A stretch of DNA of 64,000 nucleotides from JBBATK01 sp044228285 (GCA_044228285.1 JBGAVD010000005.1:310001-374000), one strand, 5' to 3'; positions 1 to 10,246 are shown, counted from the first letter of the stretch. The notes: generated by a model from the sequence alone, not told the origin. Translations and numbers: made by a program.

Positions 1-917
1 ACAATCCGGCAAACCCTCAGGCACACTTCGATGGGACTGGACCTGAGATTTGGGAACAGACGGAAGGCAAGATTACACACTTCATTGCTGGCATAGGTAC
101 TGGTGGTACAATAAGCGGCATTGCTCGATTCTTGAAATCCAAGAACCCTGCGATTAAGGTTATCGCGGCTGATCCAGTAGGTTCGAGCATCAAGTCGTTC
201 AAGGACTTCGGTCGGCTCGTAGAGTCGCTGCCATATCTCATCGAAGGTGTTGGACAAGAGCGTATTCCGGGCAATCTAGAACTCAACCTTGTTGATGAGA
301 TCATCAATGTTAGTGATAAGGACGCCTTTAGTACGGCTCGAAAGCTTGCCAGAACTGAAGGGATTTTTTGCGGTGGTTCATCTGGTATGAATGTGTTCGC
401 GGCTTTGAGTGTAGCACAACACTGCAAGCCCGATGATGTCATTGTTGTTGTTATATGTGATACAGGTGAACGCTATCTTTCAAAGCACCATAGCGATGAA
501 TGGTTAGCCGAGAAACAACTTCTTGAAGACGACCGTCCTACAGTTTCACTTATCATGAATCGAAAACGTACTTCGTCAAGCGTACCAGCAATAGTTTCCG
601 TCGATCCGACTACGACTGTTGAACAAGCTCTAGCTCTGATGCGACAATATGAGCTTTCACAACTACCTGTGATTGATGCTGATCGCGTCATTGCGAACTT
701 GCGCGAGAACAAGCTCATGGCTGCAGTCATTGACAACCGTGAGGCTTTGTCTGCCGTGGTGAGCAACTACACAGAGAGCGCACCGCCAGTGCTCGATGCT
801 CACAGTGAAATGGATACGGCAATTGCTTTACTCAAAGATCATACGTACATCGTCGTTACAGAGTACAATCGTACAATCGGTGTATTGTCACGACATGATG
901 TTTTGCAGTATGTGTAG
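1..917 (+). CDS. Cystathionine beta-synthase-like PLP enzyme, 5' end missing
   Basis: The reading frame is already open at base 3, so the gene starts before the window. It should catalyse a PLP-dependent beta-replacement on serine or an acylated serine (cystathionine or cysteine synthesis) in the cytoplasm. The visible part begins near the phosphate-binding loop GIGTGGTISG (about base 100) and continues through GGSSGMN and a DTGERYLS motif typical of this fold. The PLP lysine would lie upstream and cannot be seen. After base 590 comes a pair of CBS-type regulatory repeats (PAIVSVDPTTTVEQAL, then PPVLDAHSEMDTAIALL), which favours cystathionine beta-synthase over plain cysteine synthase. Which substrate it uses cannot be told from this part. 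The gene stands alone on this strand and no terminator is seen immediately after it. Confidence 0.88.
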   Translation, partial: NPANPQAHFDGTGPEIWEQTEGKITHFIAGIGTGGTISGIARFLKSKNPAIKVIAADPVGSSIKSFKDFGRLVESLPYLIEGVGQERIPGNLELNLVDEIINVSDKDAFSTARKLARTEGIFCGGSSGMNVFAALSVAQHCKPDDVIVVVICDTGERYLSKHHSDEWLAEKQLLEDDRPTVSLIMNRKRTSSSVPAIVSVDPTTTVEQALALMRQYELSQLPVIDADRVIANLRENKLMAAVIDNREALSAVVSNYTESAPPVLDAHSEMDTAIALLKDHTYIVVTEYNRTIGVLSRHDVLQYV

Positions 918-1221
918 AATTCCAACGCACTCACATACACGATGTGTTTAGCTTCATCTCTTCGTTATGGAGATCATTGTCGCGTGCTCTACTTGTCATC
1001 CTTATTACAATTGAAGGGCAACTTGAGCTACAGAGTTGATAGCGTTCTTCTTTGCGCGTGTCTTGTTTTCAAGAGAGCATAGGGTTGTGGTGTTTTGCTT
1101 GCGAATGCCACCAAGAAGGAAGCTCAATAAGCCGGAAGAGCACAAAAAAAAGGAGCAACAATGTTGCTCCTTTCGCATTTTGTTCGCACACTTCTGTACA
1201 AACGGTAGGTCAAAATAACAC
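918..1221. other. Intergenic region between convergent genes
   Basis: About 300 bases between the end of the CBS-type gene and the end of porV. Apart from the terminator at 1142-1173, I see nothing coding here. Short open frames on both strands run through the terminator hairpin and look like no known protein. Confidence 0.6.
1142..1173 (-). terminator. Rho-independent terminator of the porU-porV operon
   Basis: An 11-bp perfect stem (1149-1159 with 1163-1173) closes a three-base loop. Read on the minus strand it is followed by a run of T. It lies about 50 bases after the porV stop codon. On the plus strand the tail is only TTTCGCATTTTG, so it is weaker for the CBS-type gene. Confidence 0.85.
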
Positions 1222-2289
1222 TTAATCCCAATCAACCAAAAAGGAAAATCTCATCGTATTTGCCAGAGGGTGGTTGTCCTCGATCGTGTTAATAAAGCTG
1301 AAGTCTAGAGTAAAGATATCGTACTTGATTCCTGCCCCAAACGTCCAAAATTTGCGATTTCCGACGGATGCGGGCTCTGTGAAATAGCCTGCGCGAAGGG
1401 CAACAACGTGCTCATACCAGTATTCTGAGCCGAAAGAGAGCTCTTGGCCGGGTACGGACCATGCCGTGACGAAAGAACGTGGCAAAGCGTCAGAATTTGC
1501 GCCATTTCGCTTCACAAGCAGCTTACCCATGTCGACCGTAAAGGTCAAATCGTTGAACTCGTCACGAACAACGTTGCAAGCAACTCCTAAACGCAACATT
1601 GTAGGGAGTGGGTCAGATTCATTCCGATAGGTCATTTTGGGACCTACGTTCTGCAGATTCAAACCAAGATTCAGACGATCTGAGAGGTCAAAACCTTCGC
1701 CGAGGTCTAACTGAGAGGGTTTCCACAGCAAACCAAAGTCGAAACCACCGCTCACACCCACACCTGCAGCTGTTTGATTAGCCTGTGCTGGCGCAAGATT
1801 CGATCGAATGTACCGAAGTTGCACTCCAGCACCTAAATCATCGCCTATGAGCGTTCCATACGAAAGACCCAAGGCGAATTCATCGGAACGGAAGGTCCCG
1901 TGCACCCCACCTGCCTCGTCAGTACGCTGAAATTGGCCCAAATTCATCAAAATGGCATTGATAGCAATAGTACCATCCAGGTCAGGAACATACTGACCGT
2001 AGGTGCCATAGCTGTAAAACAAGTCCGCATTGAATTGTGGCAGCCATTTGGAGTACGTAAACGAGAATTGACGTTTCTGTTGAAATGCCAATCCACCTGT
2101 ATTCCAATAGATGGCGTTGATATTATCAGCAAGTGCAGTACCGCACTCACCCATCCCACTGGCACGCGCATCTGGTGAGATGAGCAAGAATGGAACCGAA
2201 GAACCTCCAGCTTGAGCACGTAACTCAAGACTTGAAAACGCGACGAGCACGAGCAACAGCAGCGTTCTCTTGAAGATTGGTGTACACAT
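1222..2289 (-). CDS. porV: PorV, type IX secretion outer-membrane barrel
   Basis: PorV (LptO) is the outer-membrane shuttle of the type IX secretion system. In studied species it carries substrates from the translocon to the attachment complex with PorU. The protein has an N-terminal signal peptide (KRTLLLLVLVAFSSLELRAQ) followed by the family start SVPFLLISPDARASGMGECG, which is typical of PorV/PorQ proteins. The rest is amphipathic beta strands ending in SFLVDWD. Length is normal for the family. The ATG at 2289 is preferred over a TTG two codons upstream. It lies 30 bases downstream of porU on the same strand and is followed by a strong terminator, so the two form one operon. The direct link to porU makes PorV more likely than PorQ or a generic paralogue. 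Confidence 0.9.
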   Translation of the reverse strand: MCTPIFKRTLLLLVLVAFSSLELRAQAGGSSVPFLLISPDARASGMGECGTALADNINAIYWNTGGLAFQQKRQFSFTYSKWLPQFNADLFYSYGTYGQYVPDLDGTIAINAILMNLGQFQRTDEAGGVHGTFRSDEFALGLSYGTLIGDDLGAGVQLRYIRSNLAPAQANQTAAGVGVSGGFDFGLLWKPSQLDLGEGFDLSDRLNLGLNLQNVGPKMTYRNESDPLPTMLRLGVACNVVRDEFNDLTFTVDMGKLLVKRNGANSDALPRSFVTAWSVPGQELSFGSEYWYEHVVALRAGYFTEPASVGNRKFWTFGAGIKYDIFTLDFSFINTIEDNHPLANTMRFSFLVDWD

Positions 2290-2319
2290 GAACAAACTCC
2301 GAAATGAAAGTGAAAGATT

Positions 2320-5300
2320 TTAGTTTCTCAAATACACGATGGTGGCAGCTTTCGTTTCCATGCTCCCGTTAGGAGCGTAGAAACTTAGAACTACTGTGTA
2401 ACTGCCCTGACCAACACTATTTCCTGAGGAATCTTTAGCGTCCCAGACAAAAACACCCGATTGTAGACTGTTGATATCTTGACGCATACTCCGTACTAAA
2501 TGTCCTGCAGAGGTGAATATCTGCGCTTCAACTGGAAAACTATACGATTGATTATGGGTAAACAGAATGCTCACTTCTGAGTCAAAAGGATTTGGAAAAA
2601 TCCCAAGTCTGTTTGCCGTTACCGAAGAGTCGTCAGCAGCCACATAGAAGTACGTCGACGCCGTTGAAACATTGTTCAGGACGTCCCAAACTCTAGCTCG
2701 GACCTGATGATACCCCGGACTCAAATTGAAAAGTTGTTTGATCGCCGAACCCATGTTCGACTTTGTCAACGAGCTCGTGTACGATCCACTGAGGTCGATT
2801 GACTCTGAATTATCGTCAAGCCACGCCTCAATCTTGTGTCCAATTCCAATTCCAGTACTATTAATTCCTGTCTCGTCAATCATATCTACGATCAAAAGTG
2901 GGCTTTTTCGAACAAAATCGCCTGCTTGGAACATTCGACCGTCGATAAAGATTTTCAATTCTGGACCATCTACATCATCGATGACACTGTTTAGAATACC
3001 ACCAATAACCAGAGATCTCGTGATACCCTTTGCTTCTCTGTCATCATCTGCAACAGCATAGGCAAAGAGCTTCCCGTTCTTGTTCGAGAAGGAAATGTCT
3101 TTAGGAACTACAAACTCAGCCTCAAACCGGCCGTTCTTGACCATATAGTTCCCTCTATGCAAAGCTCCACCTAATTTCATGACTTGAAAAACAGTAGAAT
3201 CACCTATAGAGAGTCCAGAAGGGTCTTGAAAACGACGTAGAATATCGGAGTCGAACAGTGACAGGGTAACTACACCATTAAAATCGTCAACCATGGCGTT
3301 GTCATGGAAAACATGGATACTCCCCTTCACATGTACGGTGGAGAGAGCGCTTGCTGTACTTACGGAATCAGCAGAGAGTCCATTCAAGCTATCGAATCGT
3401 ACGACCAATTCTGGAAGTAACAGGTGCATAGCGGGATCGCCAAGCAGGTAGTACTTTCTGTCGTTATCTCCTGCATGCAACATTTTCGTTGACATAGAGA
3501 TATCGCCAATCGCGCGATAGTTGCCCTTGGAGTCTCGTGTGAAGACTTGATGGAAAAGCTCTTGGCCAATGGCAGCATTTGAAGAGGAAAAGGATACGCG
3601 AGCGGCAGCAAAGGTGCCGATTGCTCCACCAGTTCTCGATAAAAGCATCATTTCTGCACCACTTTGCGCGTCAATCAGATCGCAGCGTCCAAAGTCGCAT
3701 GACTCTGATGCTAAGAAGAAGAGCTTGTCAATATTGACGAACTGCGGAATGGTAATATCTCTGGTAAGTACTGACTCATGAGCCCACACTTTAGGATTTC
3801 CGTGACCAATCCAGTTGAGCAACAAGGTGCCAGTGTTATTGATCATCGAGATCATATCAGCGGTCACACTTGGCTTCAAACGTCCCTTTGGAATGTTCTC
3901 TGCAGGATACTCTGACAAGTAGATCTTCCTCGTCATGACATCAAGAGGAACGAGACTAGGATCATTGGTCAATTCTTCTGACTGAAACACGTGAGTGCCC
4001 CAGTCAGTTCTACCATTTACCGTTGGGCCGTCGTCCGCAACAAAGGTTGCTGTCGTTCGCCACAGATCCTGTGCTGACTTTTGTTCATAGAGCTTGATTT
4101 TCTCCACCATCCACTTAGCCGTTTCCGGTGAGTCGATGGGTAGACGTCCTAAAGCCAAGTCGACGATCTGATCGTTTCCTACAATACACGCAAAGAAATC
4201 ATCGGTGCTATAACTGTCCGTATAGGCACCGCTCTTTCTTGTATTCAACATGCCGATTGGATCGTCGTTCTCCCACATAGCCACATAGTTCTTGCGCTGA
4301 GTAGTGGTCATTTTGAAATCGTAATGACCATCGCCCCACAGCAGTACGTAGCGAGGCTTGTTCGTCCATCGACGATAGGCGTCCGAGATAAAGTCACGAA
4401 TTGAGGTAGGGTCACAGATGCCACTTCCGTATTCGTTGTAGATATCTTCAACATTCACAACGCTCACTGACAGCTTAGAATGAAGGCGACGATAGCTTGC
4501 ATACTCTTGCGCTGAGTTGTTCAGCTCAGCGGCGCAGATAACAATCATGTCCGTGTTATAACTCGTATCACGCAATCCAGCCCATGCTAGCTTGCTTAGT
4601 TGCGGAGCGCTAACACTTGCGGAAACAAAGAACCGGCGCGGGCCAGTGCTGTCAATGTTCGTGACAAAGGTATAGATTCCACCAGTGTTCGAGCTATTCG
4701 TCAACTGAAGTGGAGCTGCCGGATTTGTAACATCGAAACCAAGAATATTGTTCGAGCTAAAGGCATTGAAGCTATACTGAGTAACGCCATTGAGACCCAT
4801 ATCACTAACAAATGATACTTTATCACTTTGGGCACTCAATTGTGCAGGATAATGAATCTCAAAGAAGTCTAAGAGACCATTTGTGGCTGCGTTGTTATCG
4901 CGTGTGGCATACTCAAACTGCAAGACACTCGAGCCATCGGATGCTACGTTAGATGCGGCGATCTTCGCTGACGCAATCGCAGATTGATAGTCCTGATACG
5001 AATCGTCATCAACCATAGCAAGTGACATCGTGCTAATGACCTGACCATTCTCCCGGATCTTCACTTCAGCCTCAGATGCAGTATGATGCGCAACTGAGAA
5101 TACATAGTCAATCTGCCCGTTTCTGAGCAGACCCGGCAACTTGTTACTAAAAGTGCGAGGTACAACGGCATCAACTTGCTCACCAAACCATCGCTTTCCT
5201 GAACCAGCTGTGTAGGCGTTCACGAGCTCATTCTCTACGAGTATGCGAGAGGTAATTTGTGTAGCAACATTCTGAACTGTTCCGCTTGGAGCAGATACAG

Positions 5301-6414
5301 GACTCATTCGCAAACCTGGATTGCCGCCCCACGTCAAGAAATAATAGTTCTTCTCTGAGTAGTGATTAATGTAATGAGCGATGCGCTTCAATCGCGTATC
5401 GTAACGAAAGCCACGACAAGAAGCACCATAAAAAACGATCTCTTGTAAGCTGCCATCAGAGTTAGTTTTCACTTGAATAGGCTGCTCTCGCAAGGTGTTC
5501 AGTGCAGATTGAGACGGCTGTTCTGGAAGTTCGAGGCCACCATTTCCAAAAAGCTTCACACTCGCAATCTTAGTAGCTGGGATACTTATTCCCATCGATG
5601 CCAGGGCCGCAGCATCTATACGATACACAGACTCTGCATCTACTGCCACTTTTACCCATGTGCCATCACTCAGATCACTGCTCTGAACTTTCGGTCCCTT
5701 TGGATTGTTTTGGACCGAGTTAAGACTCTTAGCACTGAACGGATCTAATCTGAATTCGGAAACAACATTGTTGTTGAGCACATTGACTTGCAGGTCAGCT
5801 TGTCGAGCAGATGAATTCACTCCCACTTGAGCTTGTGAATCAAATGCCACAACGAAATCCATAGATTCACAGACGAGCAAGGTTCGACCATCTGCATTGC
5901 GTTGAAGAACTGGAGCAATGATTCTCGCGAGGTGGTTGGTAGCACTCAAACCGAGATACTCTAGTTTCAGCCATTGAGCTACACTCTTAGCGCCTGTGCG
6001 ACTATCAAGGTGGAGTGTTTGTAGAGGCGCAGAACTAAGCTGTTTTGCTGGCGCAAGATCGCCGACAACACGAGAAATCTCGCGGTATCGTATTGTGCAT
6101 GAACTCAATCGAAAGCTCTCTTGTGCGGGTACAGTGATGAGTTCCCGTAGACATGGATAAGATATTTCATCCATGCTACTGGTCGTTGTCACAGATAGTC
6201 CTTTAAACTTCGGTTGCAAGTACTGCGTAGCTCCAACAACCACAGTGTCGAAAGACTCCAACCGAGGCTCAAAATGTATGGATAGACTCTTAGCGCTAGA
6301 GTGTACAACCTTAACGCCAGATGTTATCGCTACTGCTGGAATAGTAAGAACGCAACAAAGCCAAACACTAACCAGTGTTGCTCGTGTACGAAGTATTTTG
6401 TGTATAAAAGACAC
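2320..6414 (-). CDS. porU: PorU, C25-type sortase/protease of type IX secretion
   Basis: PorU is the cell-surface gingipain-like (peptidase C25) protein that removes C-terminal sorting domains from T9SS cargo and attaches the cargo to the surface. In the start used here, His871 lies in NWIGHGNPKVWAHE and Cys906 in FLASESCDFGRCD. The 35-residue spacing is close to that of the gingipain His/Cys pair. The C terminus (RLGIFPNPFDSEVSILF onwards) is a FlgD/Ig-like sorting-type domain, as PorU proteins usually carry. The reading frame extends 51 codons further upstream from a TTG (6567), but a signal peptide (SFIHKILRTRATLVSVWLCC) begins only at GTG 6414. GTG 6429 and 6444 are other possible starts. 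None has a clear ribosome binding site, so the start is uncertain. porV follows directly. Confidence 0.9.
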   Translation of the reverse strand: MSFIHKILRTRATLVSVWLCCVLTIPAVAITSGVKVVHSSAKSLSIHFEPRLESFDTVVVGATQYLQPKFKGLSVTTTSSMDEISYPCLRELITVPAQESFRLSSCTIRYREISRVVGDLAPAKQLSSAPLQTLHLDSRTGAKSVAQWLKLEYLGLSATNHLARIIAPVLQRNADGRTLLVCESMDFVVAFDSQAQVGVNSSARQADLQVNVLNNNVVSEFRLDPFSAKSLNSVQNNPKGPKVQSSDLSDGTWVKVAVDAESVYRIDAAALASMGISIPATKIASVKLFGNGGLELPEQPSQSALNTLREQPIQVKTNSDGSLQEIVFYGASCRGFRYDTRLKRIAHYINHYSEKNYYFLTWGGNPGLRMSPVSAPSGTVQNVATQITSRILVENELVNAYTAGSGKRWFGEQVDAVVPRTFSNKLPGLLRNGQIDYVFSVAHHTASEAEVKIRENGQVISTMSLAMVDDDSYQDYQSAIASAKIAASNVASDGSSVLQFEYATRDNNAATNGLLDFFEIHYPAQLSAQSDKVSFVSDMGLNGVTQYSFNAFSSNNILGFDVTNPAAPLQLTNSSNTGGIYTFVTNIDSTGPRRFFVSASVSAPQLSKLAWAGLRDTSYNTDMIVICAAELNNSAQEYASYRRLHSKLSVSVVNVEDIYNEYGSGICDPTSIRDFISDAYRRWTNKPRYVLLWGDGHYDFKMTTTQRKNYVAMWENDDPIGMLNTRKSGAYTDSYSTDDFFACIVGNDQIVDLALGRLPIDSPETAKWMVEKIKLYEQKSAQDLWRTTATFVADDGPTVNGRTDWGTHVFQSEELTNDPSLVPLDVMTRKIYLSEYPAENIPKGRLKPSVTADMISMINNTGTLLLNWIGHGNPKVWAHESVLTRDITIPQFVNIDKLFFLASESCDFGRCDLIDAQSGAEMMLLSRTGGAIGTFAAARVSFSSSNAAIGQELFHQVFTRDSKGNYRAIGDISMSTKMLHAGDNDRKYYLLGDPAMHLLLPELVVRFDSLNGLSADSVSTASALSTVHVKGSIHVFHDNAMVDDFNGVVTLSLFDSDILRRFQDPSGLSIGDSTVFQVMKLGGALHRGNYMVKNGRFEAEFVVPKDISFSNKNGKLFAYAVADDDREAKGITRSLVIGGILNSVIDDVDGPELKIFIDGRMFQAGDFVRKSPLLIVDMIDETGINSTGIGIGHKIEAWLDDNSESIDLSGSYTSSLTKSNMGSAIKQLFNLSPGYHQVRARVWDVLNNVSTASTYFYVAADDSSVTANRLGIFPNPFDSEVSILFTHNQSYSFPVEAQIFTSAGHLVRSMRQDINSLQSGVFVWDAKDSSGNSVGQGSYTVVLSFYAPNGSMETKAATIVYLRN

Positions 6415-6567
6415 CTGCGGGGCGCTCACTTTGTGAAGTACCACTGATATTCTCCAATAGAGTTGAACTGAAACAGAGTACGAATCAGACCAAGATGGAA
6501 TTGAGAATGTTAAAAGTGGTAAAAATGAGTCGATAGATGTCGTAGACGGTGGATGATCTATTCTCAA

Positions 6568-6716
6568 TATAGGGATTCAGTATCCCATCACAAAAGAAAT
6601 TTTCGACTGATCCGAGAATCTCTGTAATAACACGTATGCGAACGAAAATTAGTGTGATTCAGCTTTGGTGCCTCTCATTGGTTGTAATTTGTCCCCTCGT
6701 AACTATCTAATCGTTC
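6568..6716. other. Divergent intergenic region porU / glycosyltransferase
   Basis: AT-rich, non-coding stretch between two divergent genes. It must hold promoters for both, but I cannot pick out a convincing -10/-35 or Bacteroidota-type TAnnTTTG element. With the later porU start, the leader on that side would exceed 150 bases. Confidence 0.4.
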
Positions 6717-7922
6717 ATGATTTTCAGTGCCACGCTTGTCCTGTTCTGGGTTTGTATCGCTCTCGTGCTGCATACCTACATAGCCTTTCCGCTGATCATA
6801 CAGCGTATTGCAGCCTATAAGCGCCAAAGAGACACGCAAACAAACGTTCCAAACGCATCATCTCTCTCTGTTCGATCAGAATACCCTCCTATCAGCATCA
6901 TTATTGCTGCATACAATGAGCAGACTCATATCGAACAGAGGGTTCGCAATATTGCAGAGCAGAATTACCCCCCAGAGCTTTTGCACGTTTTCATCGGTTC
7001 GGATGGCTCTCAAGATTCTACACCGGCTCTCCTAAGCTCTCTCAGCAAGCAGTTTTCGTGGCTCCATGTGCACATTTTCGAGGTGAATCGCGGCAAGTCT
7101 GCAGTTGTTAATGACTTAGCTCTTCTCGCGACAACTGAGATCCTGATTTTTAGCGATGCAGACGTACTATTTGACCAAGGTGCGCTTGCTGAGATTGTGA
7201 AACCATTTCGCGATGAAAGAGTTGGGGCTGTCGGAGGGACAAGAATCACCTTAGAAAAAGACGAGCTCTCGAGAATCCATGCCGAGGAGTCAGCGTATCT
7301 GAATTTTGACAATCGAATCCGTATCGCCGAAGGTGCGTGTGGGTGTTTGATTGGCGCGCATGGTTGTTTCTTCGCCCTACGACGAAGTTGTTTTCGTGCC
7401 CTGCCACTCGAAAAGGCATACACCGATGACTTTTTCTATTCAATGATACCGCTAGAACTAGGTTTTGAGGTCAGAGCTGCCGAGCGAGCTATCGTCCGTT
7501 CCAGCTCGTCTCTTAGCGTTCGCGATGATTTCCAACGAAAAGTACGATACTCCTCCACTGCCTTTGCAAGCCTTGTACGTTTTAGAGCTCTGCTCTTTGA
7601 TCGACGTGTGTTGATGTCATACTGTTTTTGGTCGCACCGTGTAATCAAGTGGTTTTTGCCTCTGATTCTCCTGCTCCTAATCTTCTGCACAGCGATGTTA
7701 CAAGGCCAGAGCACATTCTATCTTGTATTCTACATTCTCGAGTTGAGTTTTGCGACTCTTACTCTTCTCGTGCATTTTATGATGATGCTTCGTCCAGATA
7801 GGATCTTAGCCCGCTCTTTGACTTTTTCCTATTATTTTGTGAGTTCAAACGTTGCACTTCTTCTTGGTCTTGTTCGTTATGTGAGTGGCAAGAACAGTAC
7901 CCAGTGGAAACCACAACGATAA
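6717..7922 (+). CDS. Membrane glycosyltransferase, family 2
   Basis: GT2 enzyme expected to transfer a sugar from a nucleotide-sugar donor at the cytoplasmic face of the inner membrane, in the manner of polysaccharide or glycolipid synthases. An N-terminal membrane segment (FSATLVLFWVCIALVLHTYI) precedes the GT-A domain: ISIIIAAYNEQ, GSDGSQDST, then FSDADVLF with the metal-binding DxD, then a TDDF acceptor motif. A QRKVRY sequence sits where processive GT2 enzymes have QxxRW. Two or more membrane segments follow (WFLPLILLLLIFC, YILELSFATLTLLVHFMM). Substrate and product are unknown. It is divergent from porU, and dsbD follows 49 bases later, so they may be co-transcribed. Confidence 0.85.
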   Translation: MIFSATLVLFWVCIALVLHTYIAFPLIIQRIAAYKRQRDTQTNVPNASSLSVRSEYPPISIIIAAYNEQTHIEQRVRNIAEQNYPPELLHVFIGSDGSQDSTPALLSSLSKQFSWLHVHIFEVNRGKSAVVNDLALLATTEILIFSDADVLFDQGALAEIVKPFRDERVGAVGGTRITLEKDELSRIHAEESAYLNFDNRIRIAEGACGCLIGAHGCFFALRRSCFRALPLEKAYTDDFFYSMIPLELGFEVRAAERAIVRSSSSLSVRDDFQRKVRYSSTAFASLVRFRALLFDRRVLMSYCFWSHRVIKWFLPLILLLLIFCTAMLQGQSTFYLVFYILELSFATLTLLVHFMMMLRPDRILARSLTFSYYFVSSNVALLLGLVRYVSGKNSTQWKPQR

Positions 7923-7971
7923 GGCTTCTATTTTGCTGTTAAGCCATACTATAGTCCAAAAGGTACCTGAT

Positions 7972-10083
7972 ATGAAACGCATAGTTACGCTCCTTAGTCT
8001 TCTTTTTGTATGCAGCCTGAGCCTTCGGCTCACAGCTGCAGATACCAAACCTGAACCTGCAAAGTGGTCTTTGGAGTCATCTACATTCTCAATGACGGCG
8101 GGCGACACCATTTGGGTGAAAGTGAAGCTACAACTTTTAGATGGATGGCACACATACGGCTTGAAGCCATACATCAATGCAGACGGAGTTGGGCCAGAGA
8201 CTACAGAATTCACAATTGATGACAAGGATCTCCGCCTCATCAAGAACCGCATTCGAACTTCGAAGGCAATCGTTATGTACGATTCATCGTTCGAAGTTCA
8301 AGTAGAGGAATTCAAAAAGAAAGCAGATTTCACAGTGCCTATTAGTTGTTCAAAAGCTCTCAAGGCTGGCGTCCACACGTTCAATATTGTTGTTCGCTCA
8401 CAACTCTGTACAGAACAGAACTGTTTACCTGCAAAAGAATACAAACTGGCTCTCAAAGTTGATGTGAAAGCAAATGCCAATGCTGGCAAGGCTGAACTCA
8501 ACCCAGAGAATACTCCAGGTTCTTCAGATCCTACCACGAACACAGCGTCGACTACCTCCTCAACAGAAGTTGGTGGCTCATTGGGCTCAAGCTCTGCGGC
8601 ACCGCAAAGCGGTGCGCAGGTTGATAAAAAATCGTCTGCCGATGCAGCTGCCTCAACAGCCAGCTCTGGTTCTGATGGAGCTGAAGTACCCAAAAGTATG
8701 CTCGCTCTCATTTTGTTGGCTATGGGTTTTGGTGCGAGCTCTTGGGTGATGCCATGTGTGTATCCTATGATTCCGATTACTGTCTCGTTTTTCACAAAGA
8801 GATCTGATAAGGAGAAGACCAAACCTATCATAGATTCACTCGTGTATTCGGCAGGAATCATGAGTACCTACATTGTGTTTGGGGCGATAGCAGCTATCAT
8901 ACTTGGTCCTGCTGCGGGCCGCAACTTTGCAGCGAATCCCTGGGTGAATTTGTTTCTTGGCGGACTGTTTATCATCATCGCCGGAAACCTGTTTGGCATG
9001 TATGAGCTTGCTTTGCCAGCATCACTAGTCAACACATTGAACAAGAAGTCGAACGAGAAAAGCGGGTACTCTGCCTCATTCATCATGGGGATGGTTTTCT
9101 CACTGACTGCGTTTACTTGTACTGTTCCCTTCATTGATCTTGTTGGCAAGATCTCAGCTGGTGGAGAGTGGTTCCGACCAGTTTTAGGAATGTTTTTCTA
9201 CGCTCTGATCTTTGCGCTGCCCTTCTTCTTACTAGCATTGTTCCCAAGTGCACTCAATAAGCTTCCTAAATCTGGTGCTTGGATGAACAACATTAAAGTA
9301 GTATTTGGCTTTGTTGAGGTTGCTTTTGCGTTGAGTTACTTTGCTCGCACGGATAGTCTTACAGGATGGGGCATCATTTCTCGAGAAGTAGTGCTCTCAG
9401 TATGGGCTGCCTGTAGCTTCTTAATCATGCTCTACATTCTGGGTGTGTTTCGTATGCAACTTGACGGACATGTTGACCATGTAGGTGGCTTGCGTGCAAT
9501 ACTAGCCGTGACATTTGCGGCTCTTAGTTTCTACATCTTTGATGGAATCAAAAGCGACTCCATTGGTCCTCTGGAAGCCTTCGTGTATGTAGAGTCTGCA
9601 CATGCTGGTAAAGAGTCGGGGGGAAGCATACAGAGTACTTCCTCCAATTCAAACGCGGGTACCAAGAATGATGTTTACAACGGTGAGTGGATTGACGATC
9701 TTAACCAAGGTATGAAGCTAGCGAAGCAACTTGGTCGACCTGTATTTGTGGATTTTACTGGTAAGAGCTGCACCAATTGTCGATGGATGGAAAAGAACAT
9801 GTTCCCTAAAACCGAGATCAAGACTCTCATGCAGAAGATGATCTTAGTCCGGGCGTTTACTGATCGTTCTTATGTAGCACAGGATAAAATCTATCAGGAG
9901 ATGCAAGAAAAGCGCTTCAACTCGACATTACTACCTTTATACGTGTTGCTGACACCTGACGATAAGTTTATCGCGTCAAGTACGTATACCCCTGATTTAA
10001 ACGTTTTCGTGGACTTCTTGAAAAAGGCTTCTGTTGTGTCAGCAAGCCAGACGAGCCTTTTTGAGCTGGAACCTACCCACTAA
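7972..10083 (+). CDS. dsbD: DsbD-type thiol:disulfide reductase
   Basis: Inner-membrane protein that passes electrons from cytoplasmic thioredoxin to periplasmic thiol partners, used for disulfide isomerisation or cytochrome c maturation. From ATG 7972 the order is: signal peptide (KRIVTLLSLLFVCSLSLRLTA); a DsbD-alpha-like domain containing a Cys pair (QLCTEQNCLPAKEY); a long Ser/Thr/Ala-rich linker; an eight-helix CcdA-like core with Cys262 in MPCVYPMIPI and Cys383 in FTCTVPF; and a C-terminal thioredoxin-like domain with CTNC (Cys600, Cys603). All redox cysteines are therefore present. The reading frame is open 29 codons further upstream, but that part overlaps the glycosyltransferase and hides the signal peptide. 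Length (703 residues) is slightly above E. coli DsbD because of the linker. Confidence 0.93.
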   Translation: MKRIVTLLSLLFVCSLSLRLTAADTKPEPAKWSLESSTFSMTAGDTIWVKVKLQLLDGWHTYGLKPYINADGVGPETTEFTIDDKDLRLIKNRIRTSKAIVMYDSSFEVQVEEFKKKADFTVPISCSKALKAGVHTFNIVVRSQLCTEQNCLPAKEYKLALKVDVKANANAGKAELNPENTPGSSDPTTNTASTTSSTEVGGSLGSSSAAPQSGAQVDKKSSADAAASTASSGSDGAEVPKSMLALILLAMGFGASSWVMPCVYPMIPITVSFFTKRSDKEKTKPIIDSLVYSAGIMSTYIVFGAIAAIILGPAAGRNFAANPWVNLFLGGLFIIIAGNLFGMYELALPASLVNTLNKKSNEKSGYSASFIMGMVFSLTAFTCTVPFIDLVGKISAGGEWFRPVLGMFFYALIFALPFFLLALFPSALNKLPKSGAWMNNIKVVFGFVEVAFALSYFARTDSLTGWGIISREVVLSVWAACSFLIMLYILGVFRMQLDGHVDHVGGLRAILAVTFAALSFYIFDGIKSDSIGPLEAFVYVESAHAGKESGGSIQSTSSNSNAGTKNDVYNGEWIDDLNQGMKLAKQLGRPVFVDFTGKSCTNCRWMEKNMFPKTEIKTLMQKMILVRAFTDRSYVAQDKIYQEMQEKRFNSTLLPLYVLLTPDDKFIASSTYTPDLNVFVDFLKKASVVSASQTSLFELEPTH

Positions 10084-10246
10084 AAACACAGATTTCGGAC
10101 TTTTCAACTTCATTATTGCAGAATCCGAGCGTTAAAGCCTGATTCTTCCATGTTTTCAGTAGAATTACCTACACTTTTCCATTTTGTAGCCGATACTCAG
10201 AAAAGGCAAGGAATTGCTCCGTCGCGATCAAGGATGATAATTAGTC

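Noticed and set aside
1005..1235. Short open frames on both strands over 1005-1235
   Set aside because: They run through the porV terminator hairpin and overlap the end of porV; no family resemblance.
7010..7423. Minus-strand frames inside the glycosyltransferase gene
   Set aside because: Opposite strand of a clear GT2 domain; arginine-rich shadow sequence.
8298..8861. Long minus-strand frame inside dsbD
   Set aside because: Antisense shadow of the low-complexity linker of dsbD; glutamate/alanine/serine-rich without family features.
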